A DNA stretch of 10,759 nt from Methanosarcinales archaeon (lineage in GTDB: Archaea > Halobacteriota > Syntropharchaeia > Alkanophagales > Methanospirareceae), in assembly GCA_025464645.1 (NCBI GenBank), contig JAODGF010000030.1, positions 1-10,759 on the forward strand, in the 5' to 3' direction. Each line of letters starts with the position of its first letter. Position 1 is the stretch's first letter. Below are positions 1 through 6,873 of this stretch, in pieces. The notes beneath the pieces were generated by a model. That model was not told the DNA's origin and ran no database searches. It saw only the letters and a program-made list of their open reading frames with translations. The translations under genes were made by a program, and so were the position numbers.

Positions 1-1311
1 GCATTTAAAATACTCGACCTCGTTGGATTACGTGACAAATGGAATCATTTATATACGATTTTAAGTGGCGGTGACAAACAGAGGGTTCTGCTTGCCCGAC
101 AGCTTGCGAAAGAGCCTTCTTTATTATTGCTTGACGAGCCAGGCACGATGTCAGACCCCTTGACCAGAAAACTCCTGCTCGACTCGGCGAAAAGGATAAA
201 GGAAAGAACAGATATCAGTATTTTGCTTGTTTCGCACATGCCAGAAGTACATAGGTACCTCTGCGATAGATTACTCATAATGGATAAGGGGAAGATAGTA
301 GAGGAAGGAGATACGGAAAGCGAGATTGAGAAGTTCTTAGCTCCTCTTGAGCCTGTAAAACCTTTAGCTCCGGTAAAGGATGAAAGGAATACGGCAATCT
401 GGATTGACGGCGCTTGGAAAAAATATGATCTGGTCACGTCTCATACATTGATAAGAACGATAGAGATGCAGGATGTCAATGTTAGGGTTCCAAAAGGCGA
501 CATACTTGGGATAGTTGGTCCCTCTGCAATGGGCAAGACGGTATTGATGAGATTATTGGGCGGTTTTGAGAAGCCTGATAGAGGGCACATTCTGATAAGA
601 ATAGGTACTGTTGACTTTGCCAATATTGCAGAATACGGTAAAAGGTCAATAGAGGCGAGGAGCAAGTTGGGTATTATCCATCAAGAGTTCGCACTTCCAC
701 CTTACCAGCTCGTTCAAGACCTATTTGCCAGGAAGATGGGGTTGAAGAAGTTTGAGAGGGTAAAACAGGCGATGGAAAGAGCGAAGGAATTTGGGATAAG
801 TGACGTCACACTCGATGTTCTCTTACGGCTTGCGGACTTACCAGAGGAAGAAGCAAAGGGTAGACTCAGGGAGTTAGGGCTTGAGATGGACGTGTTAGAT
901 GAACTGTTTCCCGTATTCCCAGCGAGTGAGGCATTTAATGCGGCTAAACCATATCTTAAAGCAGTGAACCTGCCTGAAGGGATATTCACTCGTTACATCT
1001 CTGAGACGAGCGTGGGAGAGGAGATAAGGATTGCAATTGCCTCTCTTATGGCTTCAAACTGCGAAATTCTGCTATTGGATGAGCCTTTTGGTGATATAGA
1101 TCCGATTTCGCTGCGTATTGTAACGAACTCGCTGAAAGATTTAAATCGTGAGTTCGGAACAACTATTCTGGTCGTAAGCCATCAGCTTGACGTAATCAGG
1201 GAGCTTACGCACGAAGCGATATTAATTGACGAGGGAATGGTTGTGATGCGTGGTGACCCGGATGAGGTATGCAACACATTTATTGAGCGAAGGTTTAAAG
1301 AGCTGGAATAA
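1..1311 (+). CDS. atwA: Methyl-coenzyme M reductase system component A2 (AtwA-like double ABC ATPase), 5' partial
   Basis: The reading frame is open from the first base, so the N-terminus lies outside the window; 436 residues are visible, numbered here from the first visible codon. Two ABC ATPase domains are seen. Domain 1 keeps only its C-terminal half: signature LSGGD (21-25), Walker B LLLLDEP (41-47) and switch His79. Domain 2 is complete: Walker A GPSAMGKT (173-180), Q-loop Gln228, a long helical insert (about 235-320), a degenerate signature TSVGE (336-340), Walker B with D360/E361, and His394. Two fused ABC domains with a long insert before the second signature and no membrane segments match AtwA, known from methanogens as the ATP-dependent component that helps activate methyl-coenzyme M reductase in the cytoplasm. 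The family usually has about 530 residues, so roughly 100 are missing, including the first Walker A. Another soluble twin-ABC protein is possible but less likely. It is followed after 8 nt by tRNA-Glu. Confidence 0.8.
   Translation, partial: AFKILDLVGLRDKWNHLYTILSGGDKQRVLLARQLAKEPSLLLLDEPGTMSDPLTRKLLLDSAKRIKERTDISILLVSHMPEVHRYLCDRLLIMDKGKIVEEGDTESEIEKFLAPLEPVKPLAPVKDERNTAIWIDGAWKKYDLVTSHTLIRTIEMQDVNVRVPKGDILGIVGPSAMGKTVLMRLLGGFEKPDRGHILIRIGTVDFANIAEYGKRSIEARSKLGIIHQEFALPPYQLVQDLFARKMGLKKFERVKQAMERAKEFGISDVTLDVLLRLADLPEEEAKGRLRELGLEMDVLDELFPVFPASEAFNAAKPYLKAVNLPEGIFTRYISETSVGEEIRIAIASLMASNCEILLLDEPFGDIDPISLRIVTNSLKDLNREFGTTILVVSHQLDVIRELTHEAILIDEGMVVMRGDPDEVCNTFIERRFKELE
1292..1300 (+). promoter_or_regulatory. 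Candidate TATA element for tRNA-Glu inside the atwA 3' end
   Basis: The stretch ggtttaaag is centred about 24 nt before the first base of the tRNA, close to the usual archaeal TATA-to-start distance. Since only 8 nt separate the atwA stop from the tRNA, any dedicated tRNA promoter must lie within atwA coding sequence. The match is weak. Read-through from atwA followed by tRNA processing is an equally good explanation. Confidence 0.25.
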
Positions 1312-1319
1312 AAAATTTT

Positions 1320-1394
1320 GCTCCGCTGGTGTAGTTCGGCCAAGCATGCGGGCCTCTCGAGCCCACGACCGGGGTTCAAATCCCCGGCGGAGCA
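1320..1394 (+). tRNA. tRNA-Glu (anticodon CTC)
   Basis: The 75-nt sequence folds as a cloverleaf. The acceptor stem GCTCCGC pairs with GCGGAGC and is followed by discriminator A; the D-stem GTGT pairs with GCAT using wobbles. The anticodon loop CTCTCGA at 1354-1360 has anticodon CTC (1356-1358). The variable region is 4 nt, and the T-stem CGGGG/CCCCG encloses loop TTCAAAT. The anticodon stem has four good pairs plus a C-A mismatch at its outer end (1349 with 1365). No CCA is encoded; the next bases are tattct. The sequence strongly resembles archaeal tRNA-Glu. It starts 8 nt after atwA, and its last 19 nt overlap antisense the 3' end of the phosphoesterase gene. Confidence 0.95.
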
Positions 1395-2200
1395 TATTCT
1401 AAATCCTCTACTTTTCCTATATACGTGCCATCCAGCAAATACACTTCCATATCCTCTAAGCGAAGAAGTTTCGAGGCAATTGGTCCCAGAAGCCTTTTAT
1501 TCGGCGAATTAAAAGTGATGCCACCACAGATCTCATTAAACGCAGGCATTATTATCACCCATGGGTCATTCCAGCCGCTTAACTCCGGATATTGCTTCTT
1601 TACCGCTTCATGATCACATTTAGCACGAATCCATACCGGTTTCATGCTCGAATAATGCGAGTTTGGACTTACAAGTCGTATCCTTGGATGATTATGCCCA
1701 ATGAGGATATATTTTGCAGAGAACAAATCTTGTGAAGGCCATGAATGCCCGTGCAGATATCCTACTCCGTCAAACAAGAATCCCCTTGTACTTTTAATAT
1801 ATACCTTGTGCTCGTGTTTTTGCATCTGCTCGGGCTCCATTGCGTGTGGCAGCAGTTTGTCTAAATCCCCATCATGATTCCCTTTAACCACGTATACGGG
1901 TGCATACTTAGTCAGTTCGGCTAAGAAAAAAGGCACTTCTTTTCTATCCATCCACGATATTTTTGGCACTGCGTGCTTTACATCACCTAATAAAACTATC
2001 ACGTCAGGCTCAGCAGCTTTTACACACTTTATCGCTCTTTCTAATAATTTCTCCGTTTGACTACCGATATTTATTCCTTTTTGCCTTAGCTCTGCTTCTA
2101 TACCTAAATGTAAGTCGGCAATCACCAGAGTTTTAAAGTCGTTCTCTACAACCATTGCCGCACTGTCTACCAACGGTCTTAGTCTCGTGCTTCTGTGCAT
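1376..2200 (-). CDS. Archaeal SbcD/Mre11-related metallophosphoesterase
   Basis: This 274-residue protein has the full metal-binding set of the calcineurin-like phosphoesterase fold: DLH (D29, H31), GD (G72-D73), GNHD (107-110), HGH (150-152) and GHNHP (168-172). Length and motif spacing match the archaeal stand-alone family described as SbcD/Mre11-related (TIGR00024 type), soluble di-metal phosphoesterases that act on phosphodiester or phosphomonoester substrates; the natural substrate is not known to me. There is no Mre11 capping domain and no Rad50 neighbour, so a double-strand-break repair role should not be assumed. The start is the ATG at 2200; Met16 (2155) is an alternative, since both leave the DLH strand intact, and the purine-rich GAAGGA lies rather far (16 nt) from the first ATG. 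The last codons and TGA stop lie inside the tRNA-Glu gene on the opposite strand. It diverges from pelA. Confidence 0.85.
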   Translation of the reverse strand: MHRSTRLRPLVDSAAMVVENDFKTLVIADLHLGIEAELRQKGINIGSQTEKLLERAIKCVKAAEPDVIVLLGDVKHAVPKISWMDRKEVPFFLAELTKYAPVYVVKGNHDGDLDKLLPHAMEPEQMQKHEHKVYIKSTRGFLFDGVGYLHGHSWPSQDLFSAKYILIGHNHPRIRLVSPNSHYSSMKPVWIRAKCDHEAVKKQYPELSGWNDPWVIIMPAFNEICGGITFNSPNKRLLGPIASKLLRLEDMEVYLLDGTYIGKVEDLEYAPPGI

Positions 2201-2242
2201 CTTTTTAAAGCTTTTTTCCTTCTATTCTAAGAAAAGGTTTTA
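2201..2242. promoter_or_regulatory. Compact 42-nt divergent promoter region (phosphoesterase / pelA)
   Basis: Only 42 nt separate the two start codons, so promoters for both directions must overlap each other or the coding ends. A TATA-like ctttttaaagc at 2201-2211 lies about 31-41 nt before the pelA ATG and would give a very short leader. Before pelA, aaaagg (2232-2237) is a weak ribosome-binding match at 5 nt spacing. For the leftward gene, an AT-rich stretch near 2235-2255 could serve, but it already enters pelA. Leaderless or short-leader transcripts are likely by inference. Confidence 0.4.
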
Positions 2243-3361
2243 ATGAAGGTATTAAAAAAGAAGATAAAGGCGAGAGGGGAAAAAAGGAAAGTTGGAGAAG
2301 TTTCTCTAATTCCCGAATCGTTAGACGACTTATGGCATCTCAAGCATGTAGTAGAAGCAGGAGACCTTGTATATTCTCTTACGCATAGGAGGATAGAAGA
2401 GGCAACAGATAAGATAAGACCGGATAAGACAGAGAAAAAACCTTTTAGATTGGGCATAAGGGCTGAAAGTGTCGAATTTCACAAATTCGCTTGTAGATTG
2501 CGTATAAAAGGGGTGATTGAGAAAGGACTGGAGACTGAACTGGGCTCTTATCATACCTTTAACATCGAACCCGGTACGGAGCTTTCCATCGTTAAGACAT
2601 GGAAAGAGCACCAGCTAAAAAGGCTAAGAGAGGCGGAAAAAGCCGTTGCTTCTCCTGATGTAATCGTGGTCACCATAGAAGAGGGGGAGGCAATTGCGGG
2701 TATAGTAAGGCAATATGGTGTGGATGAGCTTTTTTCAATAAGGTATGGCTCAGGCAAAGGCATGGATAAAGGCAAAAGAGAGGGAAGTAAAAAGGATTTT
2801 TTTTATGCTGTGCTAAACCAATTGAAGAACTCTTTTCTTAGCACGGCTGCCGAAGCAGTAATCATTGCGGGTCCTGGCTTTGTAAAGAACGATTTCTTCT
2901 CTTTCTTAAAGGAAAAGGATGCGAATTTAGCGAAGCTAACGAGAATGGAGCAGGCTTCTTCGATAGGTATGTCAGGATTTATAGAAGTTTTGAAAAGAGG
3001 AGCTGTGGAAAGGTTGAAGAGAGAGGAAAGACTGACACGAGAAGTTAGGCTGCTGGATAGGTTAATGGAAGAGATAAGCAAGGAGAAGAACGGGAGGGCG
3101 GTATATGGAAAAGCCCAGGTGATAAATGCTTTGCGGTACGGTGCAATAGAAACTTTACTTGTCAGTGATGAAAAGCTTATGGTGCCGGGAATAAGGGAAG
3201 GAGAGAACGAGGAGGAGAGAATAGAGATAGAAAGTATACTTAAGGATGTAGAAAGAGCGAGGGGTACCGTAGTAGTGTTCAGCACGGAGTTCGAGCCGGG
3301 CAAGAGGCTTAACGCGCTGGGAGGGATTGCCGCTATACTGAGATTCAAGGTTTCTAATTGA
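2243..3361 (+). CDS. pelA: Pelota / Dom34 ribosome rescue factor
   Basis: This 372-residue protein has the three-domain plan of archaeal pelota. An Sm-like N-terminal domain (about 1-130) is followed by an eRF1-like central domain (about 135-265) with strands VIVVTIEEGEA and AGPGF (209-213), and a C-terminal eL30-like domain (about 270-372) with AIETLLVSD (301-309). The central domain has no GGQ tripeptide, which separates pelota from peptide-release factor aRF1. Known family role: it binds stalled ribosomes at an empty or blocked A site with the GTPase aEF1-alpha and leads to subunit dissociation, a no-go or non-stop mRNA rescue pathway in the cytosol. Length is normal for archaea (about 350-370). 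The ATG at 2243 is chosen because the conserved Sm-like strands begin within the first 20 residues. It sits beside tRNA-Asp and EF-2, a translation neighbourhood. Confidence 0.95.
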   Translation: MKVLKKKIKARGEKRKVGEVSLIPESLDDLWHLKHVVEAGDLVYSLTHRRIEEATDKIRPDKTEKKPFRLGIRAESVEFHKFACRLRIKGVIEKGLETELGSYHTFNIEPGTELSIVKTWKEHQLKRLREAEKAVASPDVIVVTIEEGEAIAGIVRQYGVDELFSIRYGSGKGMDKGKREGSKKDFFYAVLNQLKNSFLSTAAEAVIIAGPGFVKNDFFSFLKEKDANLAKLTRMEQASSIGMSGFIEVLKRGAVERLKREERLTREVRLLDRLMEEISKEKNGRAVYGKAQVINALRYGAIETLLVSDEKLMVPGIREGENEEERIEIESILKDVERARGTVVVFSTEFEPGKRLNALGGIAAILRFKVSN

Positions 3362-3367
3362 GTTCAA

Positions 3368-3440
3368 CGCCCAGGTCGGGATTTGAACCCGAGTCCGAGC
3401 CTCGACAGGGCTCAATGATAGGCCGCTACACCACCCGGGC
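3368..3440 (-). tRNA. tRNA-Asp (anticodon GTC)
   Basis: Read on the minus strand, the 73-nt sequence folds cleanly. Acceptor GCCCGGG pairs with CCTGGGC (one G-T wobble), discriminator G. The anticodon stem GAGCC/GGCTC encloses loop CTGTCGA with anticodon GTC. The variable region is GGAC, and the T-stem TCGGG/CCCGA encloses TTCAAAT. No CCA is encoded. The gene ends 6 nt from the pelA stop in convergent orientation and diverges from EF-2. No intron is seen. Confidence 0.95.
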
Positions 3441-3487
3441 ATTTATTTCTTATATCTATATTTTTATACTTATATAAAATAAAAGAC
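3441..3487. promoter_or_regulatory. Divergent AT-rich promoter region for tRNA-Asp and EF-2
   Basis: The region is almost pure A/T between a GC-rich tRNA gene and the EF-2 leader. On the plus strand, TATA-like matches occur at 3451-3467 and at 3470-3478 (ttatataaa). Using the second would place the transcript start close to the EF-2 ATG; using the first leaves room for the ribosome binding site. On the minus strand, tataaaaata (about 3459-3468) lies at a suitable distance before the tRNA-Asp 5' end. Which box serves which gene is inference. Confidence 0.55.
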
Positions 3488-3488
3488 A

Positions 3489-3495
3489 AGGTGAT
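3489..3495 (+). promoter_or_regulatory. Ribosome binding site of EF-2
   Basis: AGGTGAT is a seven-base perfect complement to ATCACCT near the 3' end of archaeal 16S rRNA. It is followed by 6 nt and then the ATG at 3502, which fixes that ATG as the start. Confidence 0.8.
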
Positions 3496-3501
3496 ACAAG
3501 A

Positions 3502-5688
3502 ATGGCAACAAGAGGAAGGAAGGCAGCGGAAAAGGTAAAAGTATTGATGGACCAGACCGAGCGAATAAGGAACATAGGCATCATTGCTCATATAGACCAT
3601 GGAAAGACCACTTTGACTGACAACCTACTTGCAGGTGCGGGCATAATATCGAAAGAATTGGCAGGCGAGCAACTGTTCACGGATTTTTACTATCTGGAGC
3701 AGGAAAGGGGGATAACGATATTTGCCGCAAATGCATCCATGGTTTATGATTACAAAGGTGAAGAGCATCTCATAAATCTTATTGATACGCCGGGTCATGT
3801 TGACTTTGGTGGCGATGTGACAAGGGCGTTGAGAGCGGTTGATGGTGCCGTAGTGGTCGTTGATGCCGTGGAAGGAGCTATGCCGCAGACCGAGACCGTG
3901 CTGAGGCAGGCGATGAAAGAGAACGTGAAACCCGTTCTTTTCATTAACAAGGTTGACAGGATGATAAACGAGTTGAAAGTGGATGCGCGGGAGATGCAAA
4001 TCCGGCTCGGTAAGATAATAGACAAGGTAAACAAACTGATGCAGGGTATGAAAAAGGATAAATACGAAGACTGGAAGCTGGATGCAGCAAAGGGTAATGT
4101 CGCTTTTGGCTCCGCATTATATAACTGGGCTATTAGCGTCCCGACCATGCGAAAGACAGGGATTAGTTTTAAGGAGGTTTTCGAGTACTGCAAGCAGAAT
4201 AACATGAAGGAATTAGCGTTGAAGTGTCCTGCTTATGAAGCAGTTCTTGATATGATCACAGAGCATCTGCCAAATCCGGTGGAAGCGCAGAAGTATCGAG
4301 TTCCGGTGATATGGCAAGGCGATGCAGAGAGCGAGATAGGTAAGAGCATGGCACGATGTGATAGAACAGGAGATGTCGCTTTTATGGTAACCAGCATCTC
4401 TGTGGACCCCCATGCCGGTGAAGTTGCCACCGGGAGACTTTTCAGCGGGACCGTGGAAAAAGGGACGGAAGTGTTCATATCCGGCTTGTATAAAAAGAAC
4501 AGAATTCAGCAGGTGGGCATATTCGAGGGACAGGAACGTGTGGAGGTGGATAAGGTGCCCGCGGGTAACATAGTTGCTCTCGTAGGTCTGAAAGACGCTG
4601 TGGTAGGTTCTACGCTTTCTACTACTGAGATGGTTCCATTCGAGAGCATGAAACATTACAGTGAGCCGGTTGTTACAGTCGCGGTGGAAGCAAAGAGCAC
4701 GAAAGACTTACCTCGACTGATAGAGGTGCTCAGGAAGCTGGCGAAAGAAGACCCGATGATACGCGTGGAGATAAACGAGGAAACAGGTGAACATCTCGTA
4801 TCGGGAATGGGAGAGCTGCATCTTGAAATAATCACGCACCGGATAGAATATGATGAGGACGTTCCTATAATCGCTTCGCCACCTATTGTCGTTTATCGTG
4901 AGACGGTGGAAGGGCATGCAGGTCCCGTGGAAGGGAAATCGCCTAACAGGCACAACAAGTTCTATTTTGAAGTCGAACCTTTGGGTGCAGAAGTAGTAGG
5001 AAAGATAATAACAGAAGGGATAACCGTGGGCAAAGACAAAGTTGTGATGCGAGATAAACTGGTGGAGGCAGGTATGCCCAAAGAGGAAGCAAAGAGAGTC
5101 GTTAATATCATCGAGGGCAACGTGCTGATAGATATGACAAAAGGGATTCAGTATCTGCGAGAGACGATGGAACTGATCCAGGAGGGCTTTGAGGACGTAA
5201 TGCAGAAGGGACCCTTAGCAAAGGAGAAGTGTAGAGGTGTAAAAGTAAAGCTGATGGACGTAAAGCTGCACGAGGATTCGATACACCGGGGACCTGCACA
5301 GGTTATTCCCGCAGTGCGAAGTGCTATACTTGCTGCTATGCTGCTTGCACGCGCTACCTTCCTCGAACCTGTCCAGGAAGTGTTCATAAATATACCGCAG
5401 AATTTGCTTGGGAATGTAACGCGCGAGATACAGGGCAGAAGAGGGCAGATACTGGACATAAAAACCGAAGGCGATATGGTCTCATTGCAGGCAGAAGCGC
5501 CAGTCGCAGAGATGATTGGCTTTGCTGGTGACATAAGGTCTGCAACGGAAGGTAGAGCGCTATGGAGCACCGAGTTCGCTGGCTTCAAGCCCATACCTCA
5601 AAACCTGTTCGGCGAAAAGGTGATGGAAGTGAGAAAAAGGAAGGGAATGAAGCTGGAAATGCCAAAGGCAAGTGATTTCGTGTCGTAA
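3502..5688 (+). CDS. fusA: Archaeal translation elongation factor 2 (EF-2)
   Basis: EF-2 is the GTPase that moves tRNAs and mRNA through the ribosome after each peptide bond. The protein has 728 residues, normal for archaeal EF-2. The G domain shows the P-loop AHIDHGKT (29-36), switch-I end ERGITI, switch II DTPGH (95-99) and NKVD (149-152). The remainder covers EF-2 domains II-V. His595 in the tip-loop context DSIHRGPAQ is the residue modified to diphthamide in archaea and eukaryotes; its surroundings are conserved, so modification is expected, although the diphthamide genes are not in this window. A strong ribosome binding site precedes the ATG. The stop codon is followed directly by the ATG of the glmU-like gene, so the two are very probably co-transcribed, tying the sugar-nucleotide genes to a highly expressed promoter (inference). 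No truncation or frameshift is seen. Confidence 0.98.
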   Translation: MATRGRKAAEKVKVLMDQTERIRNIGIIAHIDHGKTTLTDNLLAGAGIISKELAGEQLFTDFYYLEQERGITIFAANASMVYDYKGEEHLINLIDTPGHVDFGGDVTRALRAVDGAVVVVDAVEGAMPQTETVLRQAMKENVKPVLFINKVDRMINELKVDAREMQIRLGKIIDKVNKLMQGMKKDKYEDWKLDAAKGNVAFGSALYNWAISVPTMRKTGISFKEVFEYCKQNNMKELALKCPAYEAVLDMITEHLPNPVEAQKYRVPVIWQGDAESEIGKSMARCDRTGDVAFMVTSISVDPHAGEVATGRLFSGTVEKGTEVFISGLYKKNRIQQVGIFEGQERVEVDKVPAGNIVALVGLKDAVVGSTLSTTEMVPFESMKHYSEPVVTVAVEAKSTKDLPRLIEVLRKLAKEDPMIRVEINEETGEHLVSGMGELHLEIITHRIEYDEDVPIIASPPIVVYRETVEGHAGPVEGKSPNRHNKFYFEVEPLGAEVVGKIITEGITVGKDKVVMRDKLVEAGMPKEEAKRVVNIIEGNVLIDMTKGIQYLRETMELIQEGFEDVMQKGPLAKEKCRGVKVKLMDVKLHEDSIHRGPAQVIPAVRSAILAAMLLARATFLEPVQEVFINIPQNLLGNVTREIQGRRGQILDIKTEGDMVSLQAEAPVAEMIGFAGDIRSATEGRALWSTEFAGFKPIPQNLFGEKVMEVRKRKGMKLEMPKASDFVS

Positions 5689-6870
5689 ATGTCGTTTAAA
5701 CAGGCAGTAGTGCTTGCTGCGGGAGAAGGAGAAAGGCTAAGACCGTTTACAGCTTCGAAGCCAAAGGTAATGATAAAGGTAGCGAACAAGCCGATTATGC
5801 AGTATGTAGTTGAGGCATTAGAAAGAAACGGAATAAGACGGATTATATTTGTCGTGGGTTATAAAAAAGAGAAAATAATGGATTATTTTGAAGACGGGAA
5901 GGCTTTAGGCGTGGAAATAGATTATGTTTTCCAGAAACACCTGCTTGGAACTGGGGATGCACTGAAACAGGCAGAGGGAAAAACAGATGATAAATTTCTT
6001 GTTTTGCCTGGCGATAACGTAATTCAAGCTGATACCATTTCGGATTCCGGTCTTTTGGATATAGATGAAAATGGGATATTAATAAAAGTGCATAATGATG
6101 TGAGCAAATATGGTGTTGTAACGGTGGAAAATGGAATGATCAAGGATATTATAGAGAAACCAAGCAAAGAGATAAGCAATCTGGTCAATACCGGAATATA
6201 TGCCTTTGAGCAGGGAATATTCGCATTTTTAGATGATGACCTGATATCAGGCTTATTGAGCATGATTCGCAGAGGTAATCGTGTAAAAGCATGTGAAACG
6301 CATGGAGCCTGGTTGGATGCGGTTTATCCCTGGGACATCCTGAGTTTGAATGGCATAGTCTTAAGGGAGAACCCGGCGGAAGTGAAGGGGAAAATAGAAC
6401 GTGGTGTGACAATAGATGGACGAGTGACAATAGGTAAAAATTCAGTAATAAGGGCAAATTCGTATGTGAAAGGACCTGTTATTATAGGAGAGAATTGCGA
6501 GATTGGTCCTAATGCATGTATTTTCCCATCCACGAGTATAGGAAATGATGTTACAATAGGCGCGTTTACAGAGATTAAGAACTCGGTGTTAACAGACATG
6601 GTGAAAATCGGCTCGTTCTCTGCTATTCAAGATTCTATTTTTGATAGCGGCTCGTATACGGAGGGAGGATTCATAGCAAGAAGCGAAGAAGCAGATATAG
6701 AAATTGGAGGTGAACATCGCCGGGTGAAAGTTGGAGCGATGGTAGGTGAATATTGCGAGATAGGAAGCAATGTAATCGCTTACCCGGGAACGATAATTGG
6801 AAATCGTTGTAGGATAAAATCAATGAGGGAGCTAAGTGGAAGAATACCGGATGGTAGCTTGGTAGTATAA
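5689..6870 (+). CDS. glmU: GlmU-like sugar-1-phosphate nucleotidyltransferase with left-handed beta-helix domain
   Basis: The 393-residue protein has two parts. Residues 1 to about 230 are a nucleotidyltransferase fold with the NTP-binding loop LAAGEGERLRP (9-19), Lys26 in SKPKVM, metal-site GD (108-109), EKP (156-158) and NTGIY (167-171). Residues about 233-380 form hexapeptide repeats of a left-handed beta-helix (VTIDGRVTIGKNSVI and later IGNDVTIG). This layout and length match archaeal bifunctional GlmU/RmlA-like enzymes that make UDP-GlcNAc or related NDP-sugars. The immediate downstream glmS favours a GlcNAc-1-phosphate uridylyltransferase. By eye, acetyltransferase residues described for the Sulfolobus homologue ST0452 (His308, Tyr311, Asn331, Lys337, Lys340) are not conserved: the first three align with Ser309, Ala312 and Arg331. 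The enzyme may therefore do only the nucleotidyl transfer. A glucose-1-phosphate thymidylyltransferase role cannot be excluded. It starts on the base after the EF-2 stop; no clear ribosome binding site was noted, so translational coupling is likely. Confidence 0.85.
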   Translation: MSFKQAVVLAAGEGERLRPFTASKPKVMIKVANKPIMQYVVEALERNGIRRIIFVVGYKKEKIMDYFEDGKALGVEIDYVFQKHLLGTGDALKQAEGKTDDKFLVLPGDNVIQADTISDSGLLDIDENGILIKVHNDVSKYGVVTVENGMIKDIIEKPSKEISNLVNTGIYAFEQGIFAFLDDDLISGLLSMIRRGNRVKACETHGAWLDAVYPWDILSLNGIVLRENPAEVKGKIERGVTIDGRVTIGKNSVIRANSYVKGPVIIGENCEIGPNACIFPSTSIGNDVTIGAFTEIKNSVLTDMVKIGSFSAIQDSIFDSGSYTEGGFIARSEEADIEIGGEHRRVKVGAMVGEYCEIGSNVIAYPGTIIGNRCRIKSMRELSGRIPDGSLVV

Positions 6871-6873
6871 AAA

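Noticed and set aside
1318..1512. A 64-codon rightward open frame starting near the tRNA-Glu 5' end
   Set aside because: It runs through the tRNA and antisense to the well-supported phosphoesterase; its product has no recognisable motif.
1376..2200. Phosphoesterase considered as Mre11 nuclease
   Set aside because: Too short, lacks the Mre11 capping and Rad50-binding regions, and no Rad50, HerA or NurA gene is adjacent.
2797..2804. Run of eight T inside pelA, considered as an internal terminator or frameshift site
   Set aside because: It encodes a normal D-F-F-Y stretch in frame, and the pelota reading frame continues intact on both sides.
2803..3348. A 181-codon leftward open frame opposite pelA
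   Set aside because: It is a Ser/Leu-rich mirror of the pelA coding strand with no ribosome binding site or known motif; pelA is certain.
5148..5594. A 148-codon leftward open frame opposite EF-2, and similar antisense frames across EF-2
   Set aside because: They lie entirely within a highly conserved gene and reflect its codon bias only.
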